In this document: positions 53,646 through 62,605 of the stretch, one piece after another
How positions within the stretch are numbered: the stretch's first letter is position 1
Layout: each line of letters starts with the position of its first letter
Source of the DNA: Psychrobacter sp. JCM 18902
GTDB taxonomy: Bacteria > Pseudomonadota > Gammaproteobacteria > Pseudomonadales > Moraxellaceae
Assembly (NCBI RefSeq): GCF_904846615.1
Contig: NZ_CAJHBK010000001.1
Span: 2,852,001-2,916,000 of the forward strand
DNA length: 64,000 nt
Direction: 5' to 3'
Notes under the pieces: generated by a model
Seen by the model: the letters and a program-made list of their open reading frames with translations, nothing else
Database searches by the model: none
What the model was told of the DNA's origin: nothing
Position numbers and translations under genes: made by a program

Positions 53646-55100
53646 ATGCCTATCAATATGCTTATAGCGCAATTTAAATTTTATGTGCCGCATTGGTTAA
53701 AACGTAGTGCGCTGGTGCTTGCTGTCAGTACCTCGATGGTTACTGGCGTCACTGCAACAGCCATGGCAAGCGCCCAAGCTGTCGTCACCACGGCGGATTT
53801 TTCTGACTTAGTACAGCAAGTTACCCCAGCCGTTGCCCGCGTAAATGTCACCAAGACCGTCAGCGAGGCTGAGCTTGCCCAAGCCCAAACAGCCGAATTG
53901 TTGCGGCAGTTCTTTGGTGATCGTTTACGTATTCCTGATCAGACTGCCACGCCAGCAATTGAGCATGCTTATGGCACGGCCTTTTTTGTCACAGCCGATG
54001 GTTATATGCTGACCAACCATCATGTGGTGGAGGGCGCTGATAAAATCACTGTCACTCTTAATGATAGAACGGAGCTTGATGCAACCTTGGTTGGTAGTGA
54101 TGAGCGCTCTGATGTGGCTGTACTAAAAGTTTCGGGCAACCAATTTCCTGCTTTGCCTATTGGCGACTCTAATGCTCTGAAAGTGGGGGAGCCAGTACTA
54201 GCCATTGGTTCGCCATTTGGTTTTGATTACTCAGCATCGGCGGGCATTGTCAGTGCTAAATCACGCAGTTTTTCACGCGATACCAGCGTGCCATTTATCC
54301 AAACAGACGTGGCATTGAACCCGGGTAACTCAGGCGGTCCACTATTTAATCAGCGCGGTGAAGTGATTGGTATTAATTCGCGTATCTTTAGTGGTACAGG
54401 TGGTTACATGGGTCTGTCGTTTTCCATTCCGATTGATGCGGCGATGGATATTTACGAGCAGCTAAAAACCGATGGCGAAGTGGTGCGTGCTTATTTAGGT
54501 ATTTACCCGCAAGACATCGATCGCAATTTAGCAGAAGCTTATAACCTAGATCGTCCTCAAGGTGCACTACTGACAAGAGTATCACCAGACTCACCTGCAC
54601 AAAAAGCTGGTCTAAAACCTGGCGATATCATTTTGCAATATAATGAAGTGCAAATTATGCGCGCCTCAGATTTATTAAACTTGCTCAATCGTGCCAAACC
54701 GAGCGATAGCTTCCGCGCACAGATTCAGCGTAACGGTAAGCAGATGACCATCAGCGGCAAACTTACTTATGCGCCCAATGATGTGAGAGCACAAGGCGGC
54801 GATCAGCAGAATGATGAGGTGCAGTTAGGCTTGCGTTTACGTAACTTGACCGCTGATGAGCAAGCAGAAATCGCAGTGGACAATAAGACGGGTATTTTGG
54901 TCACCACAGTTGATCCAACGGGATTGGCGGCGCGTTCAGGTCTGTTGGCAGGTGATGTGATTACCAATTTTCACCAAAAGCCGATTAAAAAGGTCACGGA
55001 TTTTTCAAGCGCGATTTCATCATTGCCCAAAAAAGGCGTAGTGACCATTGAAATTATCCGCCAAGGTATTCCCGCGATTATTGGTTTACGTATTGAGTAA
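53646..55100 (+). CDS. degP: DegP/MucD-type periplasmic serine protease
   Basis: A periplasmic HtrA-family protease and chaperone that clears misfolded envelope proteins. The start is at ATG 53646 with a strong GGAGGA seven bases upstream; an ATG at 53634 overlaps that site. The 484 residues have a signal peptide (to ASA near 43), then a trypsin-like domain with triad His126 (TNHHVV), Asp156 (RSDVAVL) and Ser229 (PGNSGGPL), and two PDZ domains (about 265-360 and 395-484; GALLTRVSPDSPAQKAGLKPGD and GLAARSGLLAGD). The family in Pseudomonas is MucD, which restrains envelope stress signalling. No rpoE/mucA cluster is here. Confidence 0.93.
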   Translation: MPINMLIAQFKFYVPHWLKRSALVLAVSTSMVTGVTATAMASAQAVVTTADFSDLVQQVTPAVARVNVTKTVSEAELAQAQTAELLRQFFGDRLRIPDQTATPAIEHAYGTAFFVTADGYMLTNHHVVEGADKITVTLNDRTELDATLVGSDERSDVAVLKVSGNQFPALPIGDSNALKVGEPVLAIGSPFGFDYSASAGIVSAKSRSFSRDTSVPFIQTDVALNPGNSGGPLFNQRGEVIGINSRIFSGTGGYMGLSFSIPIDAAMDIYEQLKTDGEVVRAYLGIYPQDIDRNLAEAYNLDRPQGALLTRVSPDSPAQKAGLKPGDIILQYNEVQIMRASDLLNLLNRAKPSDSFRAQIQRNGKQMTISGKLTYAPNDVRAQGGDQQNDEVQLGLRLRNLTADEQAEIAVDNKTGILVTTVDPTGLAARSGLLAGDVITNFHQKPIKKVTDFSSAISSLPKKGVVTIEIIRQGIPAIIGLRIE

Positions 55101-55360
55101 GCCTTGATAGCTTTGATAGCTTGGTAGGGGTAATGGGTAGTCGGGGCAGCAATTGAGCATGGCATAACATGCGCGTCAATAATTCTACTTGTCTATGATA
55201 GAGCTCGACCCCTATAATGGCTGATTTTTTAACCATGACTTAAAATAATCTAACACTGTCACTAACTTATTCATGGAGCGATTTATTTATCGCTCTATAC
55301 GTTCTAATATAGGGTAAGCCAGTTGCTAGGCTCATACTCTCTCGTAACCATCAGGTAATT

Positions 55361-56569
55361 ATGACTGACCATGCTCTTTATATCCTAAGTATCTCTACGA
55401 CAGCAGTATTGCTTGCGTATATTATACTGTGGTCAGGATTACAAACGTTCAATGCCAATCCTACCAAACGTTTTATGCGTATTTGGTTTAAATTGGCACT
55501 ATATTATGCTGCCTATACTATGCCCGTTTGGGCTTTGCTGTTGGTGATAGGTTGGTCGCAAGACATGCTGCCGATACTAGCGCAGCTATCACTGCCACTC
55601 GTGCTAGTGGCCGTATTTGCAATGGGGTTCTATTTTTATACCGTGGTGATACAACCCAATCGTTTACGTTTAGATCATCATGCAATCGACTTAGATTTAT
55701 CCACACCGCTGACGGTTGCCGTATTGGCTGATTTACGCATAGGCTTGTATAGCGGCAAGCCGCGTCATATTCGTAAACTGGTTGCTACCATCAATGCGTT
55801 ACCAGCAGATGCGGTGCTGATTACGGGCGACTGGTTGTATTACCCAAGTGCTGATTTAGTGGGTCAGCTCATGTTGTTTAAAGGGGTTAATAAGCCTATT
55901 TATACAGTGATGAGTACCTCAGACTTGCGTTATCAATCGATTAATACGACTAAGCAAGGACAGCCGCTATTAGAAGATACGTTGTCTAGTGCCTTTGATG
56001 TGCTTGATATCAGCTATATTGGTCAACAGTGTACCTCGCTGCCACTTAAATGTACTGGGGCTACTAATGCGCTTCCAGTAATGCCCAGTGCGAGCTATTC
56101 TAAAAATAATAAAGAGGGTTTTAGACAGCAAAATTTGGAAAATAGCCCAACCGTCGCCGTGCTTTGCGGCTGGCAAGATGTTCCTAAACAGTTTGCTGAT
56201 ATTGAAGAAGCAAATGCGTCTGATAAAGCCGCACTTGGTGCTGAAATTGCTAATACCACGAAGCCCGTCATCATATTGGCTTCACGATTTGATAGTATTA
56301 GCGATTTGCCAAAATCCTTACAGCCACGACCACTATTGATTACTGGTGCGGCAAAGGCGATTCAAAAAAATATATGGTTGGCACAAAAACAAAAAAATAT
56401 CGCACGTAGTAGCGAGCAGTCAACCCTGTTGAATAATAGCCGCATGGGCAAGCAGCGGGGTTTATACCAACATGGCAGTGCGCAGATATTTGTCAGTAGC
56501 GGTATCGGTACACGAGGGCTGCCTTTTCGCTTGTATCGCCCCACTATCGATGTGTTGACGATTCGTTAA
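55361..56569 (+). CDS. Membrane protein with degenerate metallophosphoesterase domain
   Basis: A 402-residue protein with four hydrophobic helices in the first 100 residues (LYILSISTTAVLLAYIILW, LALYYAAYTMPVWALLLVIG, LAQLSLPLVLVAVFAMGFYFY), then a calcineurin-like phosphoesterase fold like YkuE/YaeI proteins. LTVAVLADLRIGLYSGK, LITGDWLYYPSADLV and the end VSSGIGTRGLPFRLY match the family in order. The metal ligands are mostly gone: DxH is DLR (124-126), GNHD is STSD (185-188), and the HTHGGQ region reads LLITGAAKAI. Only GD (156-157) remains. It is therefore unlikely to be an active phosphoesterase; a structural or binding role is inference. Confidence 0.65.
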   Translation: MTDHALYILSISTTAVLLAYIILWSGLQTFNANPTKRFMRIWFKLALYYAAYTMPVWALLLVIGWSQDMLPILAQLSLPLVLVAVFAMGFYFYTVVIQPNRLRLDHHAIDLDLSTPLTVAVLADLRIGLYSGKPRHIRKLVATINALPADAVLITGDWLYYPSADLVGQLMLFKGVNKPIYTVMSTSDLRYQSINTTKQGQPLLEDTLSSAFDVLDISYIGQQCTSLPLKCTGATNALPVMPSASYSKNNKEGFRQQNLENSPTVAVLCGWQDVPKQFADIEEANASDKAALGAEIANTTKPVIILASRFDSISDLPKSLQPRPLLITGAAKAIQKNIWLAQKQKNIARSSEQSTLLNNSRMGKQRGLYQHGSAQIFVSSGIGTRGLPFRLYRPTIDVLTIR

Positions 56570-57007
56570 CATGACTCAAAAGACTTATCAGCGCTGATTC
56601 ATTGCGCTAAACTGAGAGTTGAATAATAAGGCTGTTGGTTTGTAGGTTGTAATGGCATGTCAGCAATTCAATTGATTGAACGTTAATTGATTGATAGCGG
56701 TCAAATCAAAATATGCTACACTAGCAGGCGTTTTTATTATTCTATTTTTAGTACTAAATAAGCGTTGTCGGTCATTGGTAAAAATAAGGCTAAGACGATT
56801 TTTAGCATCTATATTGCGAACGCTTTTATCATAGAAAAAGATTGATAATAAAAAATACTCAGCATTAATATCAAGCAAGATATTGCCAATGTTGCCTATG
56901 AATGTACACAATATGAGTACAGGCGTAGACATAATCATTGACACTTGCCAACGACCTATCATGTGACAGCTTTGAAAAAAGCTAGGATAATACAGTAAGG
57001 CACGGTT
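56570..57007. other. Intergenic region upstream of dapA
   Basis: 438 bases. A minus-strand frame at 56660-56962 lacks a ribosome binding site and family features and is not called. A TGCTACACT extended -10-like box is at about 56715; its distance to dapA is long. Confidence 0.35.
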
Positions 57008-57913
57008 ATGAGCACAGCATACGACGAGATCAAAACCCGACTACAAGGCTCAATGGTAGCCTTGGTAACGCCCATGCATCCTGACGGCACGGTCGATTAT
57101 AAACGTCTGGCGGATCTCATAGATTGGCAGATTGAGCAAGGCACGCATTGTCTCGTTGCCGTTGGTACTACTGGCGAGTCAGCGACATTATCTATGCAAG
57201 AGCACAGCGATGTCATTCGCTACTTTGTTCAGCATGTCAAAGGTCGTGTACCAGTGATTGCTGGAACAGGTGCCAATAATACGATGGAAGCTATTAAGCT
57301 GACCCAAGATGCTGCCGACGCTGGTGCAGATTGTGCGTTATTGGTTGCGCCTTATTATAACAAGCCGCCACAAGAAGGCTTATACCAACATTATAAGGCT
57401 ATCGCGCGCGCGGTAAATATCCCGCAGATGCTTTACAATGTGCCAGGACGTACGGTCGTTGATATTGCACAAGAGACCGTAGAACGTCTGGCTGATATCG
57501 ATAATATCGTCGCGATTAAAGATGCCACAGGCTCTATCGCTCGCGGTGAGCAATTGATCAAAGCCGTTGGCGATAGAATCGTCGTGCTATCTGGCGATGA
57601 CAGTACGGCGCTTGATTTGATGACATTTGGTGGTAAAGGTAATATCTCAGTCACTGCCAACGTCGCCCCGAAAGCGATGAGCGAGACTTTTACAGCGGCG
57701 CTTCGTGGTGATTTTGACGCGGCTCATAAAGCACATGATGTGGTCAAGCATTTACACCGTGACTTGTTTATTGAGTCAAGTCCTATCCCAGCAAAATATG
57801 CGCTTCATAAAATGGGTATGATAGATACTGGTATTCGTCTGCCTTTGGTATGGTTGGCTGAACAACATCATGCCACTATTGATGAAGCCTTGGTGCGTGC
57901 GAACTTATTATAA
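57008..57913 (+). CDS. dapA: 4-hydroxy-tetrahydrodipicolinate synthase
   Basis: DapA condenses pyruvate and aspartate semialdehyde at the start of the diaminopimelate/lysine branch. The 301 residues form a TIM barrel with GSMVALVTPM, the GTTGESATLS loop, catalytic Tyr in YNVPGRT (near 142) and the Schiff-base Lys170 in VAIKDATGS; LSGDDSTALD is also conserved. The next genes are a lipoprotein and purC, the same order as E. coli dapA-bamC-purC, so the three are probably co-transcribed. Confidence 0.96.
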   Translation: MSTAYDEIKTRLQGSMVALVTPMHPDGTVDYKRLADLIDWQIEQGTHCLVAVGTTGESATLSMQEHSDVIRYFVQHVKGRVPVIAGTGANNTMEAIKLTQDAADAGADCALLVAPYYNKPPQEGLYQHYKAIARAVNIPQMLYNVPGRTVVDIAQETVERLADIDNIVAIKDATGSIARGEQLIKAVGDRIVVLSGDDSTALDLMTFGGKGNISVTANVAPKAMSETFTAALRGDFDAAHKAHDVVKHLHRDLFIESSPIPAKYALHKMGMIDTGIRLPLVWLAEQHHATIDEALVRANLL

Positions 57914-57948
57914 AATGATGCGTGTAAATGCTAACTCAGAGAGATAAT

Positions 57949-58263
57949 ATGATGAAAACATCATCACCGACTGCAAAAATATTCCCTGCGCTGCTGACCT
58001 TAATATTGGGAAGCACCTTAGTATTGAGCGGTTGCCAAAGTGCTAAAAACTTACTTGGTAAGCGTGACAATGGTAGCTTAGAATATCAGCAAAGCAAAAA
58101 GCTTGTGCCAATAGAGCTGCCTGCTAACAAAGAACCAGCTCCTTTTGTACCTTTGTATGCAACTCCTAATGCTGGTGCAAATACGCTGAAATTACAGAAC
58201 GAATCAGGTAATCAGTACCAGCTACCGAAGCCTGAGCGCGCTGTCAGTAGTCTTTCGAATTAA
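57949..58263 (+). CDS. BamC-like outer membrane lipoprotein (short)
   Basis: A small predicted lipoprotein; the start is set at ATG 57949 (MMKTSSPTAK), with AGAGA upstream; the frame upstream to 57928 is too hydrophilic to be part of a signal. The lipobox is LSGC in GSTLVLSGCQS, giving a mature lipoprotein of about 80 residues. YQQSKKLVPIELPANKEPAPFVPLYATP resembles the unstructured N-terminal part of BamC, which binds BamD in the beta-barrel assembly machine. The two helix-grip domains of E. coli BamC are absent. The place between dapA and purC supports the identification; the function is inferred. Confidence 0.7.
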   Translation: MMKTSSPTAKIFPALLTLILGSTLVLSGCQSAKNLLGKRDNGSLEYQQSKKLVPIELPANKEPAPFVPLYATPNAGANTLKLQNESGNQYQLPKPERAVSSLSN

Positions 58264-58393
58264 AGCTATTTCCTTATTTATACCGCTGACATTTTACAGT
58301 GATTAATGTAAATATTATTCATTCTGTCATACAAAAATCAGCGGTCGCTGCGCGTTTTTACCACATAAGCTTGAACGAACAGGAACTCCCATA

Positions 58394-59107
58394 ATGCAAA
58401 AGCAACAACTGCTGTATAAAGGCAAAGCCAAATCTGTCTATGAAACTGAAGATAATGATCTTTTGATTCTACATTTCCGTGATGATACTTCAGCGCTTGA
58501 TGGCAAGCGTATTGAGCAATTAGCACGCAAAGGTGTCGTTAATAATCGTTTTAACGCTTTCATCATGCAAAAACTGGCTGATGCTGGTATCGAAACGCAT
58601 TTTGAGAAGCAATTGTCTGAAGATGAAGTATTGGTCAAGCGTTTAGAGATGATTCCAGTTGAGTGCGTGGTGCGTAACTTTGCTGCGGGCAGCTTGGTTC
58701 GTCGTTTGGGCTTAGAAGAAGGGCAAGCATTGACGCCGCCTACTTATGAATTGTTTTATAAAGATGATGCGCTGGGTGATCCAATGGTCAATGAGTCACT
58801 TGCTGTGTCTCTTGGCTGGGCAACCGAAGCACAACTTGCAAGAATGGAAGAGCTGACTCATCAAGTAAATGAAGTGTTAAAGGCGTTATTCGAAGCAGGT
58901 GATTTGATACTAGTTGATTTCAAACTAGAATTTGGTGTGTTCCATGACCGTATCGTCTTAGGGGATGAATTCTCACCAGATGGCTGCCGTATTTGGGATA
59001 AGACGACTAAGAAGAAGCTGGACAAAGACCGCTTCCGTCAATCATTAGGCGATGTCATTGAAGCTTATGAAGAAGTGGCTAACCGTATTGGTGTGCCATT
59101 AAGCTAG
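58394..59107 (+). CDS. purC: Phosphoribosylaminoimidazole-succinocarboxamide synthase
   Basis: PurC joins CAIR and aspartate using ATP in purine synthesis. The 237 residues match the usual 236-240 length: [21 protein letters not shown] at the start, [55 protein letters not shown] and [16 protein letters not shown] precedes the ATG. It ends at a strong terminator and is preceded by dapA and the BamC-like gene. Confidence 0.96.
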   Translation: MQKQQLLYKGKAKSVYETEDNDLLILHFRDDTSALDGKRIEQLARKGVVNNRFNAFIMQKLADAGIETHFEKQLSEDEVLVKRLEMIPVECVVRNFAAGSLVRRLGLEEGQALTPPTYELFYKDDALGDPMVNESLAVSLGWATEAQLARMEELTHQVNEVLKALFEAGDLILVDFKLEFGVFHDRIVLGDEFSPDGCRIWDKTTKKKLDKDRFRQSLGDVIEAYEEVANRIGVPLS

Positions 59108-59146
59108 ATGTTTGATTGGCACTGCACTGCAGGTCAATCTTTAGCG

Positions 59147-59179
59147 TAAAAAAAACTGAGCCATGTGCTCAGTTTTTTT
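59147..59179. terminator. Terminator after purC
   Basis: AAAAAACTGAGC and GCTCAGTTTTTT with a five-base loop, 40 bases after purC; it may also end transcripts from the other strand. Confidence 0.9.
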
Positions 59180-59367
59180 GTGATTTTAAATTAATCTTCG
59201 TGTTCATCTTACGACTAATAATATAAAGGCTTTGACCTAAAGGTAGTCGTTATTATCAAATATGGCTATTCTGAATAGCTCCACTGCTATTTGATTTACT
59301 TCATTATTATCTAAAGATAAGAACAACCTTTTTATTAAAATAGTTAAGGTTGGAGTTATAGGATTTA

Positions 59368-60687
59368 TTATAAAAACAAGAGTCCTAAACCAATCACAAC
59401 ACCACTGACAATCAGCACGATGACACAAAAACCCATGATATCTTTGGCTTTTAGACCTGCGATCGCCAGTGCTGGTAATGCCCAAAATGGCTGAATCATA
59501 TTTGTCCAAGCATCACCCCATGCCACAGCCATAGCAACTCGCGACGGATCACTACCCAACATTTCCGCGGCTTCTAACATAATCGGTGCTTGTACTGCCC
59601 ATTGTCCACCACCTGAAGGAACGAAAAAGTTGACGAGTCCTGCACTGAGGAAAGCAAAAAGTGGTAGCGTCTCCGCTGTTGAAACGTTAACAAATGCTTC
59701 TGACATCACACCTGCCAACCCCGAAGCTGTCATCATTCCCATAATGCCTGCATAAAAAGGAAATTGGACGATGATAGCGCCTGCACCTTTAACTGCTTCT
59801 TGAACTGCAATCAAATACTTGCGAGGTGTACCGTGAAATATAATACCAAGAAACAAGAACATAAAGTTAACCAAGTCGAGCGTTAGAGCAAAACCGTTCT
59901 GTGCGAAATAATACACGATAAAGGCGATGCCCAATACGCCAATGACCATTGATAAAATCCAGCTGTTTTCTAAACGCTCTGCTGGTGTCATATCCGATTT
60001 GGCTGGCAGCTCCTCAGGGATAGGATCTACTAGAAGTTTTGGATCTACCGTAATCGTATCTTCTTTTTTTGGCATCATCAGACGGTTTAATAAAGGGACG
60101 ATAATAACCAATGCTGCGACGATAATTAGGTTATAGCTAGCAAAGATGGTCGCACTTGTTGGAATAACACCGATTTTATCAACGAAGGGATGGCCTGCTG
60201 TTGCAATGGATAATGGAATCGACCCAGAGAATCCGGCATGCCAAATGATAAATCCAGAATAGGCGCTGGCAATCAATAAACGGTAATCGACATTTTCGAC
60301 ACGCTTCGCCAGCTCTTTGGCAAATAATGCCCCAATGACCAAGCCAAATCCCCAATTAATCCAGCTTGCTGCAAGCGATACTAAGGTGACCAGTATAATC
60401 GCACTACCTGGCGAGCTTGCGAAACTGGCAAGTTTACCCAATCCTTTTTTGAATATGGGGCTGCTTGCTAATACAAAACCAGTTACTAGCACCAACACCA
60501 TTTGCATTGAGAATGCCAGCAAAGCCCAGAAGCCTTCACCCCAAAACGCCACCATCTGTACCGGTGAAGAGTCGGTTAAACCTAAGCCCATCACAAAAAT
60601 AACCAAGGTTAAAATAATGACGAACAGAAATGGATCTGGTAAATATTTTTCCATCAAGCTATTCGAGAAGCGTGTAATCCCTTTCAT
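59368..60687 (-). CDS. atoE: Short-chain fatty acid transporter, AtoE family
   Basis: A 439-residue membrane permease of the TIGR00366/AtoE group, which takes up short-chain fatty acids such as acetoacetate or butyrate. The start is at ATG 60687 (MKGITRFSNSLMEKYLPDP), which has AAGGAAG upstream; the frame opens 12 codons earlier. About 11-12 hydrophobic helices are spread through the sequence. LVSLAASWINWGFGLVIGA, SGFIIWHAGFSGSIPLSIATAGH, VNFFVPSGGGQWAVQAP and GDAWTNMIQPFWALPALAIAG are the family motifs. No ato catabolic genes adjoin it, so its use in the cell is not defined by context. Confidence 0.9.
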   Translation of the reverse strand: MKGITRFSNSLMEKYLPDPFLFVIILTLVIFVMGLGLTDSSPVQMVAFWGEGFWALLAFSMQMVLVLVTGFVLASSPIFKKGLGKLASFASSPGSAIILVTLVSLAASWINWGFGLVIGALFAKELAKRVENVDYRLLIASAYSGFIIWHAGFSGSIPLSIATAGHPFVDKIGVIPTSATIFASYNLIIVAALVIIVPLLNRLMMPKKEDTITVDPKLLVDPIPEELPAKSDMTPAERLENSWILSMVIGVLGIAFIVYYFAQNGFALTLDLVNFMFLFLGIIFHGTPRKYLIAVQEAVKGAGAIIVQFPFYAGIMGMMTASGLAGVMSEAFVNVSTAETLPLFAFLSAGLVNFFVPSGGGQWAVQAPIMLEAAEMLGSDPSRVAMAVAWGDAWTNMIQPFWALPALAIAGLKAKDIMGFCVIVLIVSGVVIGLGLLFL

Positions 60688-60916
60688 TTTTTGACTTCCT
60701 TTTTGTCTAAGTTTACGTTTCATTCCTCATTCCAATGTTACCTCATTCTTCCTTTTTTATGCTTATTCATTCAGCAGAAATCATCTTTTTGAATGCTATA
60801 TCGACCTTGCAAGGTTTGTTTAAACATTCCTTAAACACTGTGTGCCATACCTTTTCTTAATTTTATGATAACTTATTAATTATTCAATGATATAAAAGCA
60901 TAAAAGGTCATTACTC

Positions 60917-61564
60917 ATGTCAACGTCTCAAACTTCCACGGCGCAGCCTACTATTTTAGCGCCATCATGGTTTACTCGACCAACCTGTGTGGTCGCTGCT
61001 GACTTAATAGGTAAAGTGCTGTGTAGAAAGCTGTTAGATACGGATGGCACGCCTAAAATACTACGTATGCGTATCTCAGAAACCGAAGCTTACATCGGTG
61101 CGGGCGATCCCGCTTGTCATTCACATGCAGGCAGCCGAACGCCGCGCACTGAAATCATGTATGAGCAAGGTGGTGTTTTTTATGTGTATTTGACTTATGG
61201 CGTCCATCATATGCTCAATTTAATCAGTGGTGCTATCGACTCCCCTGAGTCAGTGCTGATACGCGCTGGGTTTTTAGCAGAAGATAGTGATCGCCTGCGA
61301 GATGAGCAATTATTGAGCTTAGATCAACAACTGATTCATCCCAAGCAGTTCGCTGGCCCCGGTAAGCTGACCAAGCGTTTACAAATCGACCGTGACTTGT
61401 ATGGCAAATCCATTTATCCAGCATCAGCTGTATGGGTAGAAGAAGACGGTTGCAAGCCGCCAGTATCGCTGCGCCCACGGATTGGCATTGATTATGCGGG
61501 CGAGGCAAAAGAGTGGTTATTACGCTACATTTGGACGGACCATCCTTCGTTATCCAAAAAATAG
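60917..61564 (+). CDS. DNA-3-methyladenine glycosylase (MPG/AAG type)
   Basis: A base-excision repair enzyme that removes alkylated purines such as 3-methyladenine from DNA. The 215 residues match the AAG/MPG fold, distinct from Tag and AlkA: IGKVLCRKLL, the catalytic ISETEAYIGAGDPACHSH with the Glu that activates water, RTEIMYEQGGVFYVYLTYGVHHMLNL, SVLIRAG and GPGKLTKRLQID. Enzymes of this type are patchily present in bacteria. AAAGG precedes the ATG. It is followed by a NIF3-like gene. Confidence 0.92.
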   Translation: MSTSQTSTAQPTILAPSWFTRPTCVVAADLIGKVLCRKLLDTDGTPKILRMRISETEAYIGAGDPACHSHAGSRTPRTEIMYEQGGVFYVYLTYGVHHMLNLISGAIDSPESVLIRAGFLAEDSDRLRDEQLLSLDQQLIHPKQFAGPGKLTKRLQIDRDLYGKSIYPASAVWVEEDGCKPPVSLRPRIGIDYAGEAKEWLLRYIWTDHPSLSKK

Positions 61565-61617
61565 TAAGATTGATAGTTGATGGCTGTTTTTCTAAATAGA
61601 CTGGAAGGAAGTAACAC

Positions 61618-61929
61618 ATGTATAAACTGACCGTTTTTATTCCAGATACAGCATTAGAGCAGGTAAAATCCGCTTTATTTTCGGCAGGCGCTGGGACGAT
61701 TGGCAATTATGAACAGTGCTGTTGGCAAGTGCAGGGAATAGGGCAGTTTATGCCACTGGCAGGCAGTAATCCGAATATTGGAGCACATAATCAACTGGAA
61801 ACCGTTGAGGAATGGCGGGTAGAAATGGTAGTGGCTGATGCTGATATTAAAGAGGTCATCGAGGTGTTAAAGCAGGCGCATCCTTATGAAATGCCTGCCT
61901 ATGATGTGATTGAGGTATTAGACTTTTAG
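61618..61929 (+). CDS. YqfO/NIF3-like small protein
   Basis: A 103-residue protein matching the small domain inserted in some NIF3/YqfO proteins and found alone in many proteobacteria: MYKLTVFIPDTALEQVKSALFSAGAGTIGNYEQC at the start, FMPLAGSNPNIG, then VEEWRVEMVV and EVIEVLKQAHPYEMPAYDVIEV. The fold is CutA/PII-like and forms oligomers; the function is unknown, and metal binding has been proposed for relatives. AAGGAAGTAAC precedes the ATG. It converges on a lipoprotein gene with only eight bases between the stops. Confidence 0.85.
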   Translation: MYKLTVFIPDTALEQVKSALFSAGAGTIGNYEQCCWQVQGIGQFMPLAGSNPNIGAHNQLETVEEWRVEMVVADADIKEVIEVLKQAHPYEMPAYDVIEVLDF

Positions 61930-61937
61930 GGTTGCTA

Positions 61938-62309
61938 TCAGTCCTCTTTGATCTTAATCACGTTATAACTCGGATAGCTAAGCTCGATTTTGTAATCTTC
62001 ACTGCCGCGTTTGGCTTTTACTTTTATTTTACTGTCACCTTTTTTGTATTTGACGTCTTTGACCTGATAACCCATATTGCTGACTTTATTAGCGGCTCTT
62101 TGCTCAATAGCAGGCTGATAAAGCTCTTTATCAATAGAGTTGATGGTCTTCTTGTGCTTTTTGTAGACCTTACTGTCTTTATAAACATCTTCGTAAAGGT
62201 CGCCGTAAGCATTGTAACTAGGTGCGGTGACACAGCCAGTCGTTATCGTCAGCAACACTGCAATCATACTGGCGCTAGCAGTGGTTTTTAATAAAGTATG
62301 GTGGTTCAT
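61938..62309 (-). CDS. PepSY-like lipoprotein, one domain
   Basis: A 123-residue predicted lipoprotein; ATG 62309 is taken as the start because AGAGGA lies upstream (a TTG codon before it is less likely). The signal peptide ends in TTGC (Cys near 26), a weak lipobox. The mature part is Lys- and Tyr-rich. Residues 65-123 form one small alpha/beta domain, YQPAIEQRAANKVSNMGYQV to IELSYPSYNVIKIKED, which recurs in the next gene. The helix-plus-strands pattern resembles PepSY or BLIP-like domains; this is by eye only. Function unknown. Confidence 0.65.
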   Translation of the reverse strand: MNHHTLLKTTASASMIAVLLTITTGCVTAPSYNAYGDLYEDVYKDSKVYKKHKKTINSIDKELYQPAIEQRAANKVSNMGYQVKDVKYKKGDSKIKVKAKRGSEDYKIELSYPSYNVIKIKED

Positions 62310-62471
62310 CAAATCCTCTTATGATGTCAAAAATATTTTTGCGTCTCTTATAAAAAAGGGTCAAATAAACCAAGGGCTGGCTTATTTGACCAAAGGCATC
62401 AAGTAATAAACGATGCCAAAATTTTTATTTAATAGCTTTATTTTACTAATTTCATTTTTAGCGCACTTAGA

Positions 62472-62579
62472 TATAGTCGGTTCAATATAATTTAGATTCA
62501 AGGAAGGCAAGCGAAAGTACTATAAGTAGTAGACTAAGCGAGCCTGACACCGTATCTGATTTATATAGGATTGACTATA
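62472..62579 (+). repeat. 108-bp intergenic repeat, copy A
   Basis: Bounded by TATAGTC and GACTATA. It aligns gaplessly with the minus-strand copy at 22241-22348 and, with a two-base gap, with 52983-53088. It lies between the two lipoprotein genes. A half of the GTCCTCA-type palindrome (GGAGGACATGCCC) follows at about 62594-62606, touching the stop of the next gene. Confidence 0.85.
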
Positions 62580-62605
62580 ACTATCAATTGAATGGAGGAC
62601 ATGCC

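Noticed and set aside
56660..56962. 100-codon minus-strand frame before dapA
   Set aside because: No ribosome binding site, no family features; composition is that of AT-rich intergenic sequence.
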